From assembly GCA_003133205.1 (NCBI GenBank), contig PKWK01000212.1:1-19221 (forward strand): 19,221 nucleotides of DNA, given 5' to 3'. How positions within the stretch are numbered: the stretch's first letter is position 1; every line of letters starts with the position of its first letter. A program made the position numbers and the translations under genes. This document shows positions 1-6,498 of this stretch, one piece after another. This stretch comes from Granulicella sp. (GTDB lineage: Bacteria; Acidobacteriota; Terriglobia; Terriglobales; Acidobacteriaceae). The notes beneath the pieces were generated by a model. The model was given only the letters and a program-made list of their open reading frames with translations. It was not told the origin of the DNA and made no database searches.

Positions 1-68
1 ATCCGTGCCCTTAAGCAAGGCGAGTTTTTTTCGTGCCCTCTTTTTAATCTCCTCTTTATATATTGGCG

Positions 69-103
69 CTTCGCGGCGGCCGGGTTCGCAGCACGCCGCG
101 AAG
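69..103 (-). terminator. Possible terminator hairpin downstream of the TonB receptor gene
   Basis: A perfect 10-bp inverted repeat (CTTCGCGGCG at 69-78, CGCCGCGAAG at 94-103) with a 15-nt loop lies just after the receptor stop codon as read on the minus strand. No clear U-tract follows (the minus strand continues CGCCAATATATAAAG), so it may be an imperfect intrinsic terminator or a 3'-end stabilising hairpin. The rest of positions 1-115 holds only T-rich non-coding sequence. Confidence 0.45.
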
Positions 104-115
104 ACGTGAAGAAAA

Positions 116-3100
116 CTAGAAGAGGAGTTTCAGGCCTAGTTGAATCTGGCGTGTGGTGGCCGCGGAGGTGACGACGCCGGCAGTGGGGCTGAGAGTGACT
201 GCGGCGGTCTGGTTGGCGGCGGTGCCCTGGGTGGGGCCGGACGAGAAGACGGTCTCGGCGGGTGTGCCGAGGTTGGTGTGGTTGAGGGCGTTGAAGAACT
301 CGGCGCGGAACTGGATGCGAGCTTGCTCGCTGAGTTTGGTGGTCTTCGCGAGCGAGAGGTCGAGGTTGTTGTAGCCGGGACCGGTGAGCGAGTCGCGGCT
401 GGCGTTGCCGACGGTGCCGTAAGCGGGTGCGGAGAACGCGGCGGGGTTGAAGTACTGGGCTACGCGCTGCGCGGTGGTTCCGTGGGTGTAGCGCGAGGCT
501 TGATTCCCAGAGACTGGGAATGCAGGGTTGACGTTGGGGCGGACAGGGTTGCGCGAGTCGCCTGAGCCGGTGGGGTTGTATCCGAGCTGAGGGCTGAACG
601 GGAATCCGGACTCGAGGGTGGCGATGGCGGAGAGAGTCCAGCCGGAGATGGCTTTGTTCACGATGGGACTCGCGCCCGAGCGGAGGAAGTGATTCTTGCC
701 GAAGGGGAGGTCGTAGCTGCCGTTGATCGCGGCGAGGTGGCGAATGTCGGTTGCGGCCGGGCCCCAGTCGAGGCCGGGATTGTTGGGGTACGAGACGAAC
801 GCGGGCGTGTTGGCGGAGACGCTGGTGTTCCAGGCGGAGCCGTCGTCGAGGTTGCGGGCGTAGGTGTAGTTGGCTCGAAGCTGGAAGCCGTTCGCGTACG
901 CATGGCGGAGATCGACTTCGAGGGCGTTGTAGGAGCTTGAACCCTGCGAGACCCACGACGTGGTGTTGACCAGCGCGGGATTGGATTTCGTGGTGGTGGG
1001 GTAGTAGATGGTTCCGTTGGGCTCGACAATGGAGGCGGGCTCGTTGAGGTCCTCGGAGAGGATCTGGTGGTAGCCGTGTGAGCCTACGTATCCGACGGTG
1101 AGCGAGGTGTTGGGTGCGACCTGCTGTTCGACGCGGAGGGTCCAGGAGATTACGGACGGGGTGGAGATGTCGGGCTGGACGGTGGAGGGTGAGACGGACG
1201 CGGCGCCGGAGGTTGGGTTGGCGACGGTTCCGGAGGTGGAGTAGATAGTGTTGAAGGGCGCGGACTGGTCGAGGCGGTAGTCGAGCGTGTCGAGCAGGGC
1301 GTGGTGGAGGCCGACGCTGGCGCGGATGACTGTTTTGCCGGCGTGTGTGCCCGTCGAGAACGGATCGTAGGAGAGGCCGAGGCGGGGCTCGGGGAGGAAC
1401 TTGGCGCGGTTGGTGGTGAGTGCTGCGGAGCCGGTGGTGGGCGTGGTGTTGATGACGCCGTTCGTGAACCCGTAGACTCCGGCACGACCGTGGGAGGCGT
1501 TCCAGCCGTCGGTGGACTCGGAACGGATGCCGGCGCGGAGTTCGAGGTTGGGGAGGAGCTTGATGGTGTCTTCGAGGTAGCCGGCGACGAAGGTGCTGCG
1601 CCAGCCGAGTTCGGTGGTGACGGGAACGTACGTGAAGGTCTTGATGGTGCCTTGAAGGAAGGTGGTGAGCGAGGCGAAGCTGGCCTGGCCGTACTGATCC
1701 TGCGCGAGGTTGTCGTTGGACTCGAGGAACTGGAGCCAGCCGCCGGCCTCGATCTGCTGCCTGCCGCGGGAGTAGTAGATGTGATCGTCGAAGGTGAAGA
1801 GGTTGCGCGTGGTTCCGTTGTTGGATCCGACGTTGGCGCCGGCGGTGGTGATGGTGGAGGCTCCGTTGGAGGCGGTGGATCCGGCGATGACGACTGCGCC
1901 GGTAGGCTTGCCGGGGAGGAAGGTGGGGGTGACGGCCTGGATCGCGGCGGGGATCGAGCCGAGGAAGTAGAAGCTGGCGCGGGAGACTCCGATGCGACCG
2001 GTGTTGAGGAGTCGCGGCGAGAAGACGTGCTGTTCCTGCACGCTGGCGACCTGCTCGCGAAGGCTCTCGTTGACGAGGGAGTAGGGGTCCTGCGTAGGCG
2101 TGTTGGCGATGGAGTCGTCGATGGTGAAGACGGCGAAGAGGAGGTCGTTGGGGGTGAGGTTGGCGTCGAAGCGGGCGGTGCCGAAGTCTTCGCGGATGTG
2201 CTGCGGCGCGGAGCTAAAAGCCTCGGCGATGCCGGTGGGAAGGCCGGTGGAGGAGAGGAGTTCGGGGCCGTTCTGGACGGGCCAGAGGTTGAGCAGGCCG
2301 GCGACGCCGGAGCCGAGAGTTACGGGTGTGAGGACGCCGGTGGTTGCGTTGGGGACCAGGCCGTTGCGGGCGTTGTTGTCGGGGACGAGCGTGACGTCGG
2401 TGACGCCGAGGTTCTGGCGATAGCCTTCGTAGTTGGCGAAGAGGAAGAGCTTGTCCTTGCGGATGGGGCCGCCGAGCGATGCGCCGAAGTTGTTGCGCTG
2501 GAACTCGGGGATGCGGGCTGGGTCGAAGTAGTTGCGGGCGTCGAAGAACGAGTTGCGGATGAATTCGTATGCGGAGCCGTGGAGGTTGTTGGTTCCGCCG
2601 GCCGTCACGATGGAGACCTGCGCACCCTGGCGCTTGCCGTAGGCGGCGGAGTAGGTGTCGGTGATGACGTTGAATTCTCTTACGGCCTCAACTCCCAGCA
2701 GTTGGCCTGACGTCCCGCCGGGGGTGACGTTGATCAGCGACGCGCCGGTGTACTCCACGCCATTGAGCAGGTAGAGATTGTCCTGCGGGCGGCGGCCGGA
2801 GACGGCGAACATGTTGCCAACCGATGAGTTGGAGGTGCCGACCGAGCCGCTGCGCTGGGCGGTGTAGTTGATGGTCGCGGGATTGAGGGTGATGAGTTGG
2901 TCGTAGCTGCGGCCATTGAGGGGGAGTTCTTTCACCTGGCGTGCGTCGACCAGGCCTGCGGTTTGCTGCGTGGTGAGATTGACTACGGCGGGATCGTCCT
3001 TGACGGTGACGGTTTGGGCAACGCCGGTGAGTGAAAGGGTGAGCGAAATGATCTGCGACTGGCCCACGGAGAGTGGGATTCCGCTGCGGCTATGGTCGCT

Positions 3101-3382
3101 GAAGCCGTCGGCGCTGGCGGTGACGGTGTAAGTGCCAACGGGGATGGAGGGCGCGGCGTAGCGGCCGTCGGGGCCGGTGGTGAGGCGGCGCTCGTTGCCG
3201 GTTTCGTCGTTGTGGACGAGGACGTGGGCGTTGGGGAGGGTGGCGCCGGTGGAGTCGGTGACCGTGCCGGAGATGGTGCCGCCGACGATCTGGGCGTAAG
3301 CGGTGAGGGCAGGGAAGAGGGCGAATAAGCCGGCAAAGAGGATAGCGATGAGGGATAGGGGGGTGCGAGGTGTGCGGATCAT
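116..3382 (-). CDS. Oar-like TonB-dependent outer-membrane receptor with N-terminal carboxypeptidase-regulatory domain
   Basis: A 1088-aa protein. Residues 1-31 form a signal peptide ending near TAYAQ. Residues ~32-118 are a carboxypeptidase-regulatory/CNA-B-like beta domain (begins GGTISGTVTDSTGA; PDGRYAAPSIPVGTYTV inside). A plug domain follows, with ELPLNGRSYDQL, SGRRPQDNLYLLNGVEY and the region around AGGTNNLHGSAYEF. The remainder is a long beta-barrel ending in an aromatic C-terminus (RQIQLGLKLLF), the usual Bam recognition pattern. This architecture matches the Oar/acidobacterial family, which is highly expanded in soil Acidobacteria and is thought to import oligosaccharides or other large substrates with TonB-ExbBD. 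The substrate cannot be read from sequence. AGGAGA lies 5 nt before the ATG. A run of nine G (nine C on the coding strand) lies a few bases upstream of that site. No sugar-utilisation genes are adjacent. Confidence 0.93.
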   Translation of the reverse strand: MIRTPRTPLSLIAILFAGLFALFPALTAYAQIVGGTISGTVTDSTGATLPNAHVLVHNDETGNERRLTTGPDGRYAAPSIPVGTYTVTASADGFSDHSRSGIPLSVGQSQIISLTLSLTGVAQTVTVKDDPAVVNLTTQQTAGLVDARQVKELPLNGRSYDQLITLNPATINYTAQRSGSVGTSNSSVGNMFAVSGRRPQDNLYLLNGVEYTGASLINVTPGGTSGQLLGVEAVREFNVITDTYSAAYGKRQGAQVSIVTAGGTNNLHGSAYEFIRNSFFDARNYFDPARIPEFQRNNFGASLGGPIRKDKLFLFANYEGYRQNLGVTDVTLVPDNNARNGLVPNATTGVLTPVTLGSGVAGLLNLWPVQNGPELLSSTGLPTGIAEAFSSAPQHIREDFGTARFDANLTPNDLLFAVFTIDDSIANTPTQDPYSLVNESLREQVASVQEQHVFSPRLLNTGRIGVSRASFYFLGSIPAAIQAVTPTFLPGKPTGAVVIAGSTASNGASTITTAGANVGSNNGTTRNLFTFDDHIYYSRGRQQIEAGGWLQFLESNDNLAQDQYGQASFASLTTFLQGTIKTFTYVPVTTELGWRSTFVAGYLEDTIKLLPNLELRAGIRSESTDGWNASHGRAGVYGFTNGVINTTPTTGSAALTTNRAKFLPEPRLGLSYDPFSTGTHAGKTVIRASVGLHHALLDTLDYRLDQSAPFNTIYSTSGTVANPTSGAASVSPSTVQPDISTPSVISWTLRVEQQVAPNTSLTVGYVGSHGYHQILSEDLNEPASIVEPNGTIYYPTTTKSNPALVNTTSWVSQGSSSYNALEVDLRHAYANGFQLRANYTYARNLDDGSAWNTSVSANTPAFVSYPNNPGLDWGPAATDIRHLAAINGSYDLPFGKNHFLRSGASPIVNKAISGWTLSAIATLESGFPFSPQLGYNPTGSGDSRNPVRPNVNPAFPVSGNQASRYTHGTTAQRVAQYFNPAAFSAPAYGTVGNASRDSLTGPGYNNLDLSLAKTTKLSEQARIQFRAEFFNALNHTNLGTPAETVFSSGPTQGTAANQTAAVTLSPTAGVVTSAATTRQIQLGLKLLF

Positions 3383-3387
3383 GCTGG

Positions 3388-3407
3388 TCTCCTGATGTGG
3401 GGGGGGG
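3388..3407 (-). promoter_or_regulatory. RBS and adjacent C9 homopolymer in the receptor 5' leader
   Basis: On the coding (minus) strand a run of nine C (3399-3407) is followed by ACATC and the Shine-Dalgarno AGGAGA (3388-3393), then the ATG at 3382. The Shine-Dalgarno supports the chosen start. The homopolymer sits in the untranslated leader, so length changes would alter spacing or leader structure and not the reading frame. Confidence 0.5.
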
Positions 3408-3530
3408 CGCGGTTTCGCGGCGGGTGGTGGAGGCTGGAATGTAATGGGCGTGCGTGAGGCGGCGTGTTCTCGCTAGGGGCGACAACAGAAGCGTAGTGCG
3501 GAATGGGCGGGAGCGGTTCGCGCTGTGCGC

Positions 3531-3620
3531 GACGGGCGAGCTTCGCTCGCGGGAGCCGCTTTGCGGCTCGAAATACGGGGGTCCTTCGACTCGCCGCTGC
3601 GCGGCTCGCTCAGGATGACA
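3531..3620. repeat. REP-like intergenic hairpin element
   Basis: Consecutive small hairpins occupy the 260-bp gap between the receptor and the transporter gene: GCGAGC-TTC-GCTCGC (3536-3550), GAGCCGC-TTT-GCGGCTC (3553-3569) and GCCGC-TGC-GCGGC (3593-3605). The last sits inside GGTCCTTCGACTCG...GCTCAGGATGACA. That flanking phrase resembles a dispersed intergenic repeat I recall from many bacterial genomes; this recollection has not been checked by search. The hairpins lie just downstream of the YeiH-family stop codon and could also protect or terminate that transcript. No gene is seen here. Confidence 0.6.
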
Positions 3621-3642
3621 CCAGATTGATAAGAGGTCGGAG

Positions 3643-4773
3643 TCATCGGGCGACTCCGTGGTTGTAGCTCCAGAAGACGAGTCCGAGCGTGATGAGGGCG
3701 ATGAAGATTTCTCCGAGGATGCCCACAACGAGCGGACGCCAACCCTGGCCGACGAGGTCCTTGAGGTTGGTGCGGAGGCCAACGCCGGCGAAGGCAGGAA
3801 GGAAGGCCCAGCGCGACAGGTTCGAGATGCTGTCGAGCTGCCCCTTGGTGAAGAAGCCGGCGGTCGCGAAGAACGAGATGGCGAGGAAGCCGAGGATGAA
3901 CTTGGGGAACCTCTGCCAGAGGAAGAGGGCTTTGTGCTCGACGACCGCGGCCTTGCCCTGCGAGGCCCAGTAGATGGCGTAGCCAAGGACAACGAATCCG
4001 ATGAAGGAGGAGCGCGCGGTCTTGGCGAGGATCGCCCATCGGCCGGCATCCTGACCGTAGAGCGCGCCGGTGACGACGGACTCGGCGGTGTTGTCTACGG
4101 CGAGGCCGGCCCACATGCCGTAGGCCTGTTGACCGAGGTGGAGGAGATGGCCGATGGCGGGGAAGGTGAAGAGGGCGATGGCTCCGAGCGTGAGGATCGC
4201 GGCGATGGCCGTCGAGGTGTCTTCCTCGTCGGGATCGATGGCTCCCTGCGCGGCCATGATGGCGGTGACTCCGCAGATGGAAGAGCCGATGGCGAGCAGG
4301 CTGGTGAGTTTGGGCGGCAGTTTGAAGATGCGGCCGAGCAGAGTCATTACCGAGAGCGAGAGGACGAGTTCTATCGCGACGAGGAGCAGCGAGAGGCCGC
4401 CGATGTGCAGGACATCCTGCAGAAGAAAGCGCGCGCCGACGAGCACAATGCCGAGCTTGAGCCAGAGTTCATAGGTGGCGATGCCGGAGCGGAAGATTCG
4501 GGCGACGCCAAAGGAGTTCGAAACGATGAGGCCGAGAATGATGGCCCAGAGGACGTACTCGATTTGCGGGAGGCGCAGGTGGTGCTGGGTGCGAAGGACG
4601 GTGAAGAGATGTTCGAGCAGCTTGCCCAGGAGTCCGATGCCGAAGAGGAGCGCGATGCCGGGAAGCATGCCGACGACGCTCACGGGTTTCAATGGGGACG
4701 TCGCGTCCGAGGGTGCCGCGGGGCTTGGCGTGGTATGGGCGGCGATGGGCATCGGGATGGTTTGGGTCGACAT
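3643..4773 (-). CDS. YeiH/UPF0324-family integral membrane transporter (putative sulfur-compound transporter)
   Basis: A 376-aa multipass protein of the YeiH family (Cons_hypoth698, often annotated 'putative sulfate exporter'). About ten hydrophobic segments run from residue ~36 to ~370. Family-type signatures are GSSICGVTAI (163-172), WAGLAVDNTA (221-230), AKTARSSFIG (250-259) and GVGLRTNLKDL (330-340). The first ~32 residues are a Ser/Thr/Pro-rich cytoplasmic tail. The start lacks a good Shine-Dalgarno, so the true start is uncertain, but the family core is complete. It lies 71 nt downstream of a 47-aa one-helix protein, and both sit behind a cysteine-rich leader peptide and terminator (5040-5209), so expression is predicted to answer to cysteine supply. 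In E. coli yeiH is linked to the sulfite-responsive regulator YeiE. The direction of transport and the substrate here are unknown. Confidence 0.9.
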   Translation of the reverse strand: MSTQTIPMPIAAHTTPSPAAPSDATSPLKPVSVVGMLPGIALLFGIGLLGKLLEHLFTVLRTQHHLRLPQIEYVLWAIILGLIVSNSFGVARIFRSGIATYELWLKLGIVLVGARFLLQDVLHIGGLSLLLVAIELVLSLSVMTLLGRIFKLPPKLTSLLAIGSSICGVTAIMAAQGAIDPDEEDTSTAIAAILTLGAIALFTFPAIGHLLHLGQQAYGMWAGLAVDNTAESVVTGALYGQDAGRWAILAKTARSSFIGFVVLGYAIYWASQGKAAVVEHKALFLWQRFPKFILGFLAISFFATAGFFTKGQLDSISNLSRWAFLPAFAGVGLRTNLKDLVGQGWRPLVVGILGEIFIALITLGLVFWSYNHGVAR

Positions 4774-4844
4774 AGTCAGGCGCGTACGAGTTTTGGGTGC
4801 GAGGGCCGGCGAGGTGGCTCTCGCGCGAAAGCAGTGGGCGTGAG

Positions 4845-4988
4845 TTAGAACGTGATCTGGTGGATCACGCCAAAGCGGATCAGCACAGCGAGCGTGAGGC
4901 CGATTCCGATGGCGAACAGGTCGACGTTGATGGGGAGCCTGTGGCCGGAGTGTGACTGCTCGGTGCGGTTGGAGTTCGGGGTTGCCAT
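4845..4988 (-). CDS. Small single-helix membrane protein upstream of the YeiH-family gene
   Basis: A 47-aa ORF with a strong Shine-Dalgarno (AAGGAG at 4993-4998, 4 nt before the ATG). A polar N-terminus (about 20 residues, several His, Ser and Asn) is followed by one hydrophobic segment (residues ~23-40, DLFAIGIGLTLAVLIRFGVI) and ends HQITF. It is the first gene after the attenuator terminator and precedes the transporter gene by 71 nt on the same strand, so the two are almost certainly co-transcribed. It could be an accessory subunit or stabilising microprotein of the transporter; this is inferred from size, topology and position only. I do not recognise a named family. Confidence 0.72.
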   Translation of the reverse strand: MATPNSNRTEQSHSGHRLPINVDLFAIGIGLTLAVLIRFGVIHQITF

Positions 4989-5039
4989 AAAGCTCCTTGG
5001 TGATTCTGCTGTGCTGTTGTGATTTCGTTAGGGCACATG

Positions 5040-5080
5040 AAAAAAGCCCACATATCGCGCTTTGCGCTGATACGTGGGCT
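5040..5080 (-). terminator. Intrinsic terminator of the cysteine attenuator
   Basis: Read on the minus strand, AGCCCACGTATC (5080-5069) pairs fully with GATATGTGGGCT (5056-5045), with one G-U pair. The stem continues through GCGC-AAA-GCGC with a single bulged A, and is followed directly by six T (5045-5040). It lies 36 nt after the leader peptide stop and about 50 nt before the first structural gene, so it terminates before the operon and not after a gene. This placement is diagnostic of attenuation. Confidence 0.88.
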
Positions 5081-5140
5081 CCTGAATTTCTAAGGCTTCG
5101 GTGTCTCTAAAATCGCCTAGGAGGTGGATGCACCAGCGCA
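5063..5140 (-). promoter_or_regulatory. Antiterminator pairing between leader codons 24-27 and the terminator arm
   Basis: In the minus-strand RNA, UGCGCUGGUGC (5140-5130, leader codons Cys24-Ala25-Gly26 plus two bases of Ala27) can pair over 11 contiguous base pairs, including two G-U, with GUAUCAGCGCA (5073-5063). The latter spans the rising arm of the terminator, so the two folds exclude each other. A ribosome stalled at Cys codons 9-17 leaves codons 24-27 free to form the antiterminator. A ribosome at the stop codon (5117-5119) covers or disrupts that segment, letting the terminator form. The pairing is seen in the sequence; its regulatory use is inferred. Confidence 0.75.
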
Positions 5141-5209
5141 GCAGCGGCTCTTGCCCATACAACAAAGGCAACAGCTACACATACACGCGGTGATGCTCAT
5201 CACAACCAT
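5117..5209 (-). CDS. Cysteine-rich attenuator leader peptide (30 aa)
   Basis: The ORF begins MVVMSITA and contains CMCSCCLCC at residues 9-17 and CC at 23-24, ending in ASTS. Eight of 30 residues are Cys and four are Met. Five of the eight Cys codons are TGT although the region is GC-rich, which may slow decoding. The ATG lies only 8 nt downstream of a promoter -10 box, so the mRNA is predicted to be leaderless or almost so; there is no Shine-Dalgarno. The ORF is followed by mutually exclusive antiterminator and terminator structures and then by the transporter unit. Its role is most likely to measure charged tRNA-Cys by ribosome stalling. Polycysteine leaderless ORFs of this type are established in mycobacteria; I know of no description in Acidobacteria. 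A direct metal- or thiol-sensing role of the Cys cluster is a less likely alternative. Confidence 0.85.
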   Translation of the reverse strand: MVVMSITACMCSCCLCCMGKSRCCAGASTS

Positions 5210-5216
5210 GAAGTTG

Positions 5217-5245
5217 ACAATACAGGCTTCAGGGACTCTCGTCAA
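5217..5245 (-). promoter_or_regulatory. Sigma70-type promoter of the cysteine-attenuated unit
   Basis: The -35 box is TTGACG (5240-5245) and the -10 box TATTGT (5217-5222), separated by an optimal 17 nt. The expected transcription start falls at about 5210-5209, on or next to the leader peptide ATG (A at 5209). Confidence 0.75.
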
Positions 5246-5722
5246 GGTGGGAGTGTCAGATTCCAGTCATGTTCTGCCGGGACCGGGGTTCCTGGCTCAA
5301 GCAGATTATGAACTGCTGGCCGATCTGTCGCTGCCGGTTTTCGGGGTAGAAACGGCACGAAAGGTGTTCGAGAGGTAGCGCGGAATCAGCGGCTAAATGC
5401 GGCTTGAATCAACAATTAAGGGTGCTTAAAGAGGAAACCCACGCAGCGCGGTGGGGGCTGTTGCGTGGGTATTCCGGTAAAGCAACGAAGTGGGTGGACT
5501 TCGTTGTGACTGACTCAACCCGAAGGGAGTCCTGCCACTTCCATAGAGTAGTGCGGAACGAGGATGGCGTCAAGGGGAAACTGGAAAAGCGGGTGCTGGG
5601 ACGGGTTCGGTTCCGTGAGTTGGAGAACCGCGCGGTATCACGAGGTTGGCTTTCGACCTAGCCGTTGTGAGGTGTGATTGGAGCATAATAATTGAAAACA
5701 ATAAATAACTTTAGAGTTACTA
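5246..5722. other. 477-bp stretch without a convincing gene
   Basis: The only open frame of any length is 5404-5661 (+, 85 codons). It starts at TTG without a ribosome binding site and shows no recognisable domain, so I do not call it a gene; it may be a decayed remnant. GC content falls towards the 3' end (about 5680-5722 is strongly AT-rich), where the promoter of the toxin-antitoxin module begins. No RNA gene or mobile element was recognised. Confidence 0.55.
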
Positions 5723-5750
5723 TTGACATTCCAGCAACTATGCGTAGTAT
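5706..5750 (+). promoter_or_regulatory. Promoter and candidate operator of the toxin-antitoxin module
   Basis: TTGACA (5723-5728), a 16-nt spacer and TAGTAT (5745-5750) give a good sigma70 promoter, with a predicted start near 5757 and a very short leader to the ATG at 5774. Immediately upstream of the -35 box lies the inverted repeat TAACT-TTAG-AGTTA (5706-5719) in AT-rich sequence, a plausible operator for autoregulation by the winged-helix protein. The -35 box explains why an apparent TTG start at 5723 should not be used for the first ORF. Confidence 0.62.
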
Positions 5751-5773
5751 TTCATCTAAGGCTGGGCCGAGAG

Positions 5774-5947
5774 ATGGCGGCTATCAGGAATTCGAAGGAT
5801 TGCGAGAGCTGTGGGCAGCGTCGGGCCATTTTTCTTGGACGAGACGGGCGCGCCCGCAGGGATCGTAAACATGACGTTTGCATGCGGTGCTACCGTGCTT
5901 TGCGGAGTGCGTTCGCGGCCCAGAATCTGAGGAGCAGATGGAGCTGA
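5774..5947 (+). CDS. Small CxxC...CxxC zinc-ribbon-like protein
   Basis: A 57-aa basic protein with Cys10-x2-Cys13 and Cys36-x2-Cys39 (CESC and CMRC), a typical four-cysteine zinc-binding arrangement, separated by an Arg/Asp-rich loop. ATG 5774 is preferred over an in-frame TTG at 5723 because the latter is the -35 box of the promoter. It is the first gene of a tight three-gene unit: the next gene starts 2 nt after its stop (or overlaps it if ATG 5938 is used). It may bind DNA or RNA and act with the downstream winged-helix protein, but no function is established. The family is not recognised. Confidence 0.62.
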   Translation: MAAIRNSKDCESCGQRRAIFLGRDGRARRDRKHDVCMRCYRALRSAFAAQNLRSRWS

Positions 5948-5949
5948 TT

Positions 5950-6498
5950 ATGTCGGTGATTTCGGGTGAGAAGACAAGTCTAGGCAAGCCTGAAGCAAGG
6001 TCATATGACCTTACCGTCGCTGATGCTGTTTGGATTGGGACGGCGCTGCGTCAGAGAACGGCCGGGATCAAGAACAGAGACAAGGGCTTCGCAACAGAAG
6101 ACATTGTCGATGAAGTCGTCCGACTGCGCTTGACGAAGGGTGCCTACAAAAGCATTTGGCAGCATGTGAATCAGCATTGTGTTGCAAATCGCAAGCCGCA
6201 ACCCAATCGATCGCGAATGTTGTTCGCTCTGGGTGGAGGAGTCCGAAGACTTTTTCGTGAGAGCGACAGTAGCGATCCTGGAAGGGAGGGCGCACCGACG
6301 CATCCAGAATGGAGCAAGTTGCCAGTTGAGTATCAGGACCTAAGGAAGTGGTACGAGGAGGAGTGGAATGGCGCGGCCGCTGGCGCTGAGAGGGATCCCT
6401 TGCTTGCGTTGATTGGGAGCGGCAAGGACATATGGAAGGACGAGCATGCTGATGAATATGTGGCACGCCTACGATCTGACTGGGGTGACAGGGCATGA
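5950..6498 (+). CDS. Winged-helix protein with VapB-like C-terminal tail, probable antitoxin
   Basis: A 182-aa protein. ATG 5950 is chosen because GGAG lies 6 nt upstream; the alternative ATG 5938 has only a 3-nt spacing. Residues ~20-102 look like a winged helix: predicted helices around ADAVWIGTALRQRT, ATEDIVDEVVRLRLTKG and YKSIWQHVNQHC, then LFALGGGVRRLF as the wing. Residues ~149-178 (DPLLALIGSGKDIW...ADEYVARLRSDW) match the C-terminal toxin-binding segment common in VapB-type antitoxins, from memory of the family. The stop codon overlaps the PIN gene start by 4 nt (ATGA), so translation is coupled. Together these support an antitoxin that also represses its own promoter. It is far longer than a typical VapB (70-90 aa). 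Antitoxin function is inferred. Confidence 0.75.
   Translation: MSVISGEKTSLGKPEARSYDLTVADAVWIGTALRQRTAGIKNRDKGFATEDIVDEVVRLRLTKGAYKSIWQHVNQHCVANRKPQPNRSRMLFALGGGVRRLFRESDSSDPGREGAPTHPEWSKLPVEYQDLRKWYEEEWNGAAAGAERDPLLALIGSGKDIWKDEHADEYVARLRSDWGDRA

Noticed and set aside
1301..2710. Long plus-strand open frame (469 codons) opposite the TonB receptor gene
   Set aside because: Composition is Gly/Ala/Glu/Asp/Val-rich with no domain, as expected for the antisense of a GC-rich gene. The receptor on the other strand is clearly real.
3658..4848. 396-codon plus-strand open frame opposite the YeiH-family gene
   Set aside because: Translation is an Asp/Glu/Gly-rich shadow without recognisable features; the minus strand encodes a well-matched membrane transporter.
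5040..5120. Metabolite-binding riboswitch (for example SAM type) upstream of the YeiH unit
   Set aside because: Only a terminator hairpin and its competing helix are present after the leader ORF; there is no multi-helix aptamer. The Cys-rich ORF explains the structure better.
5124..5378. Plus-strand 84-codon frame across the attenuator region
   Set aside because: It starts at GTG directly abutting an AGGAGG that is the complement of the leader's Ser-Thr-Ser-stop codons. The protein has no recognisable pattern and overlaps the promoter and leader peptide of the opposite strand.
5404..5661. 85-codon plus-strand frame in the intergenic stretch
   Set aside because: TTG start, no Shine-Dalgarno and no recognisable domain; kept only as a note in the non-coding stretch.
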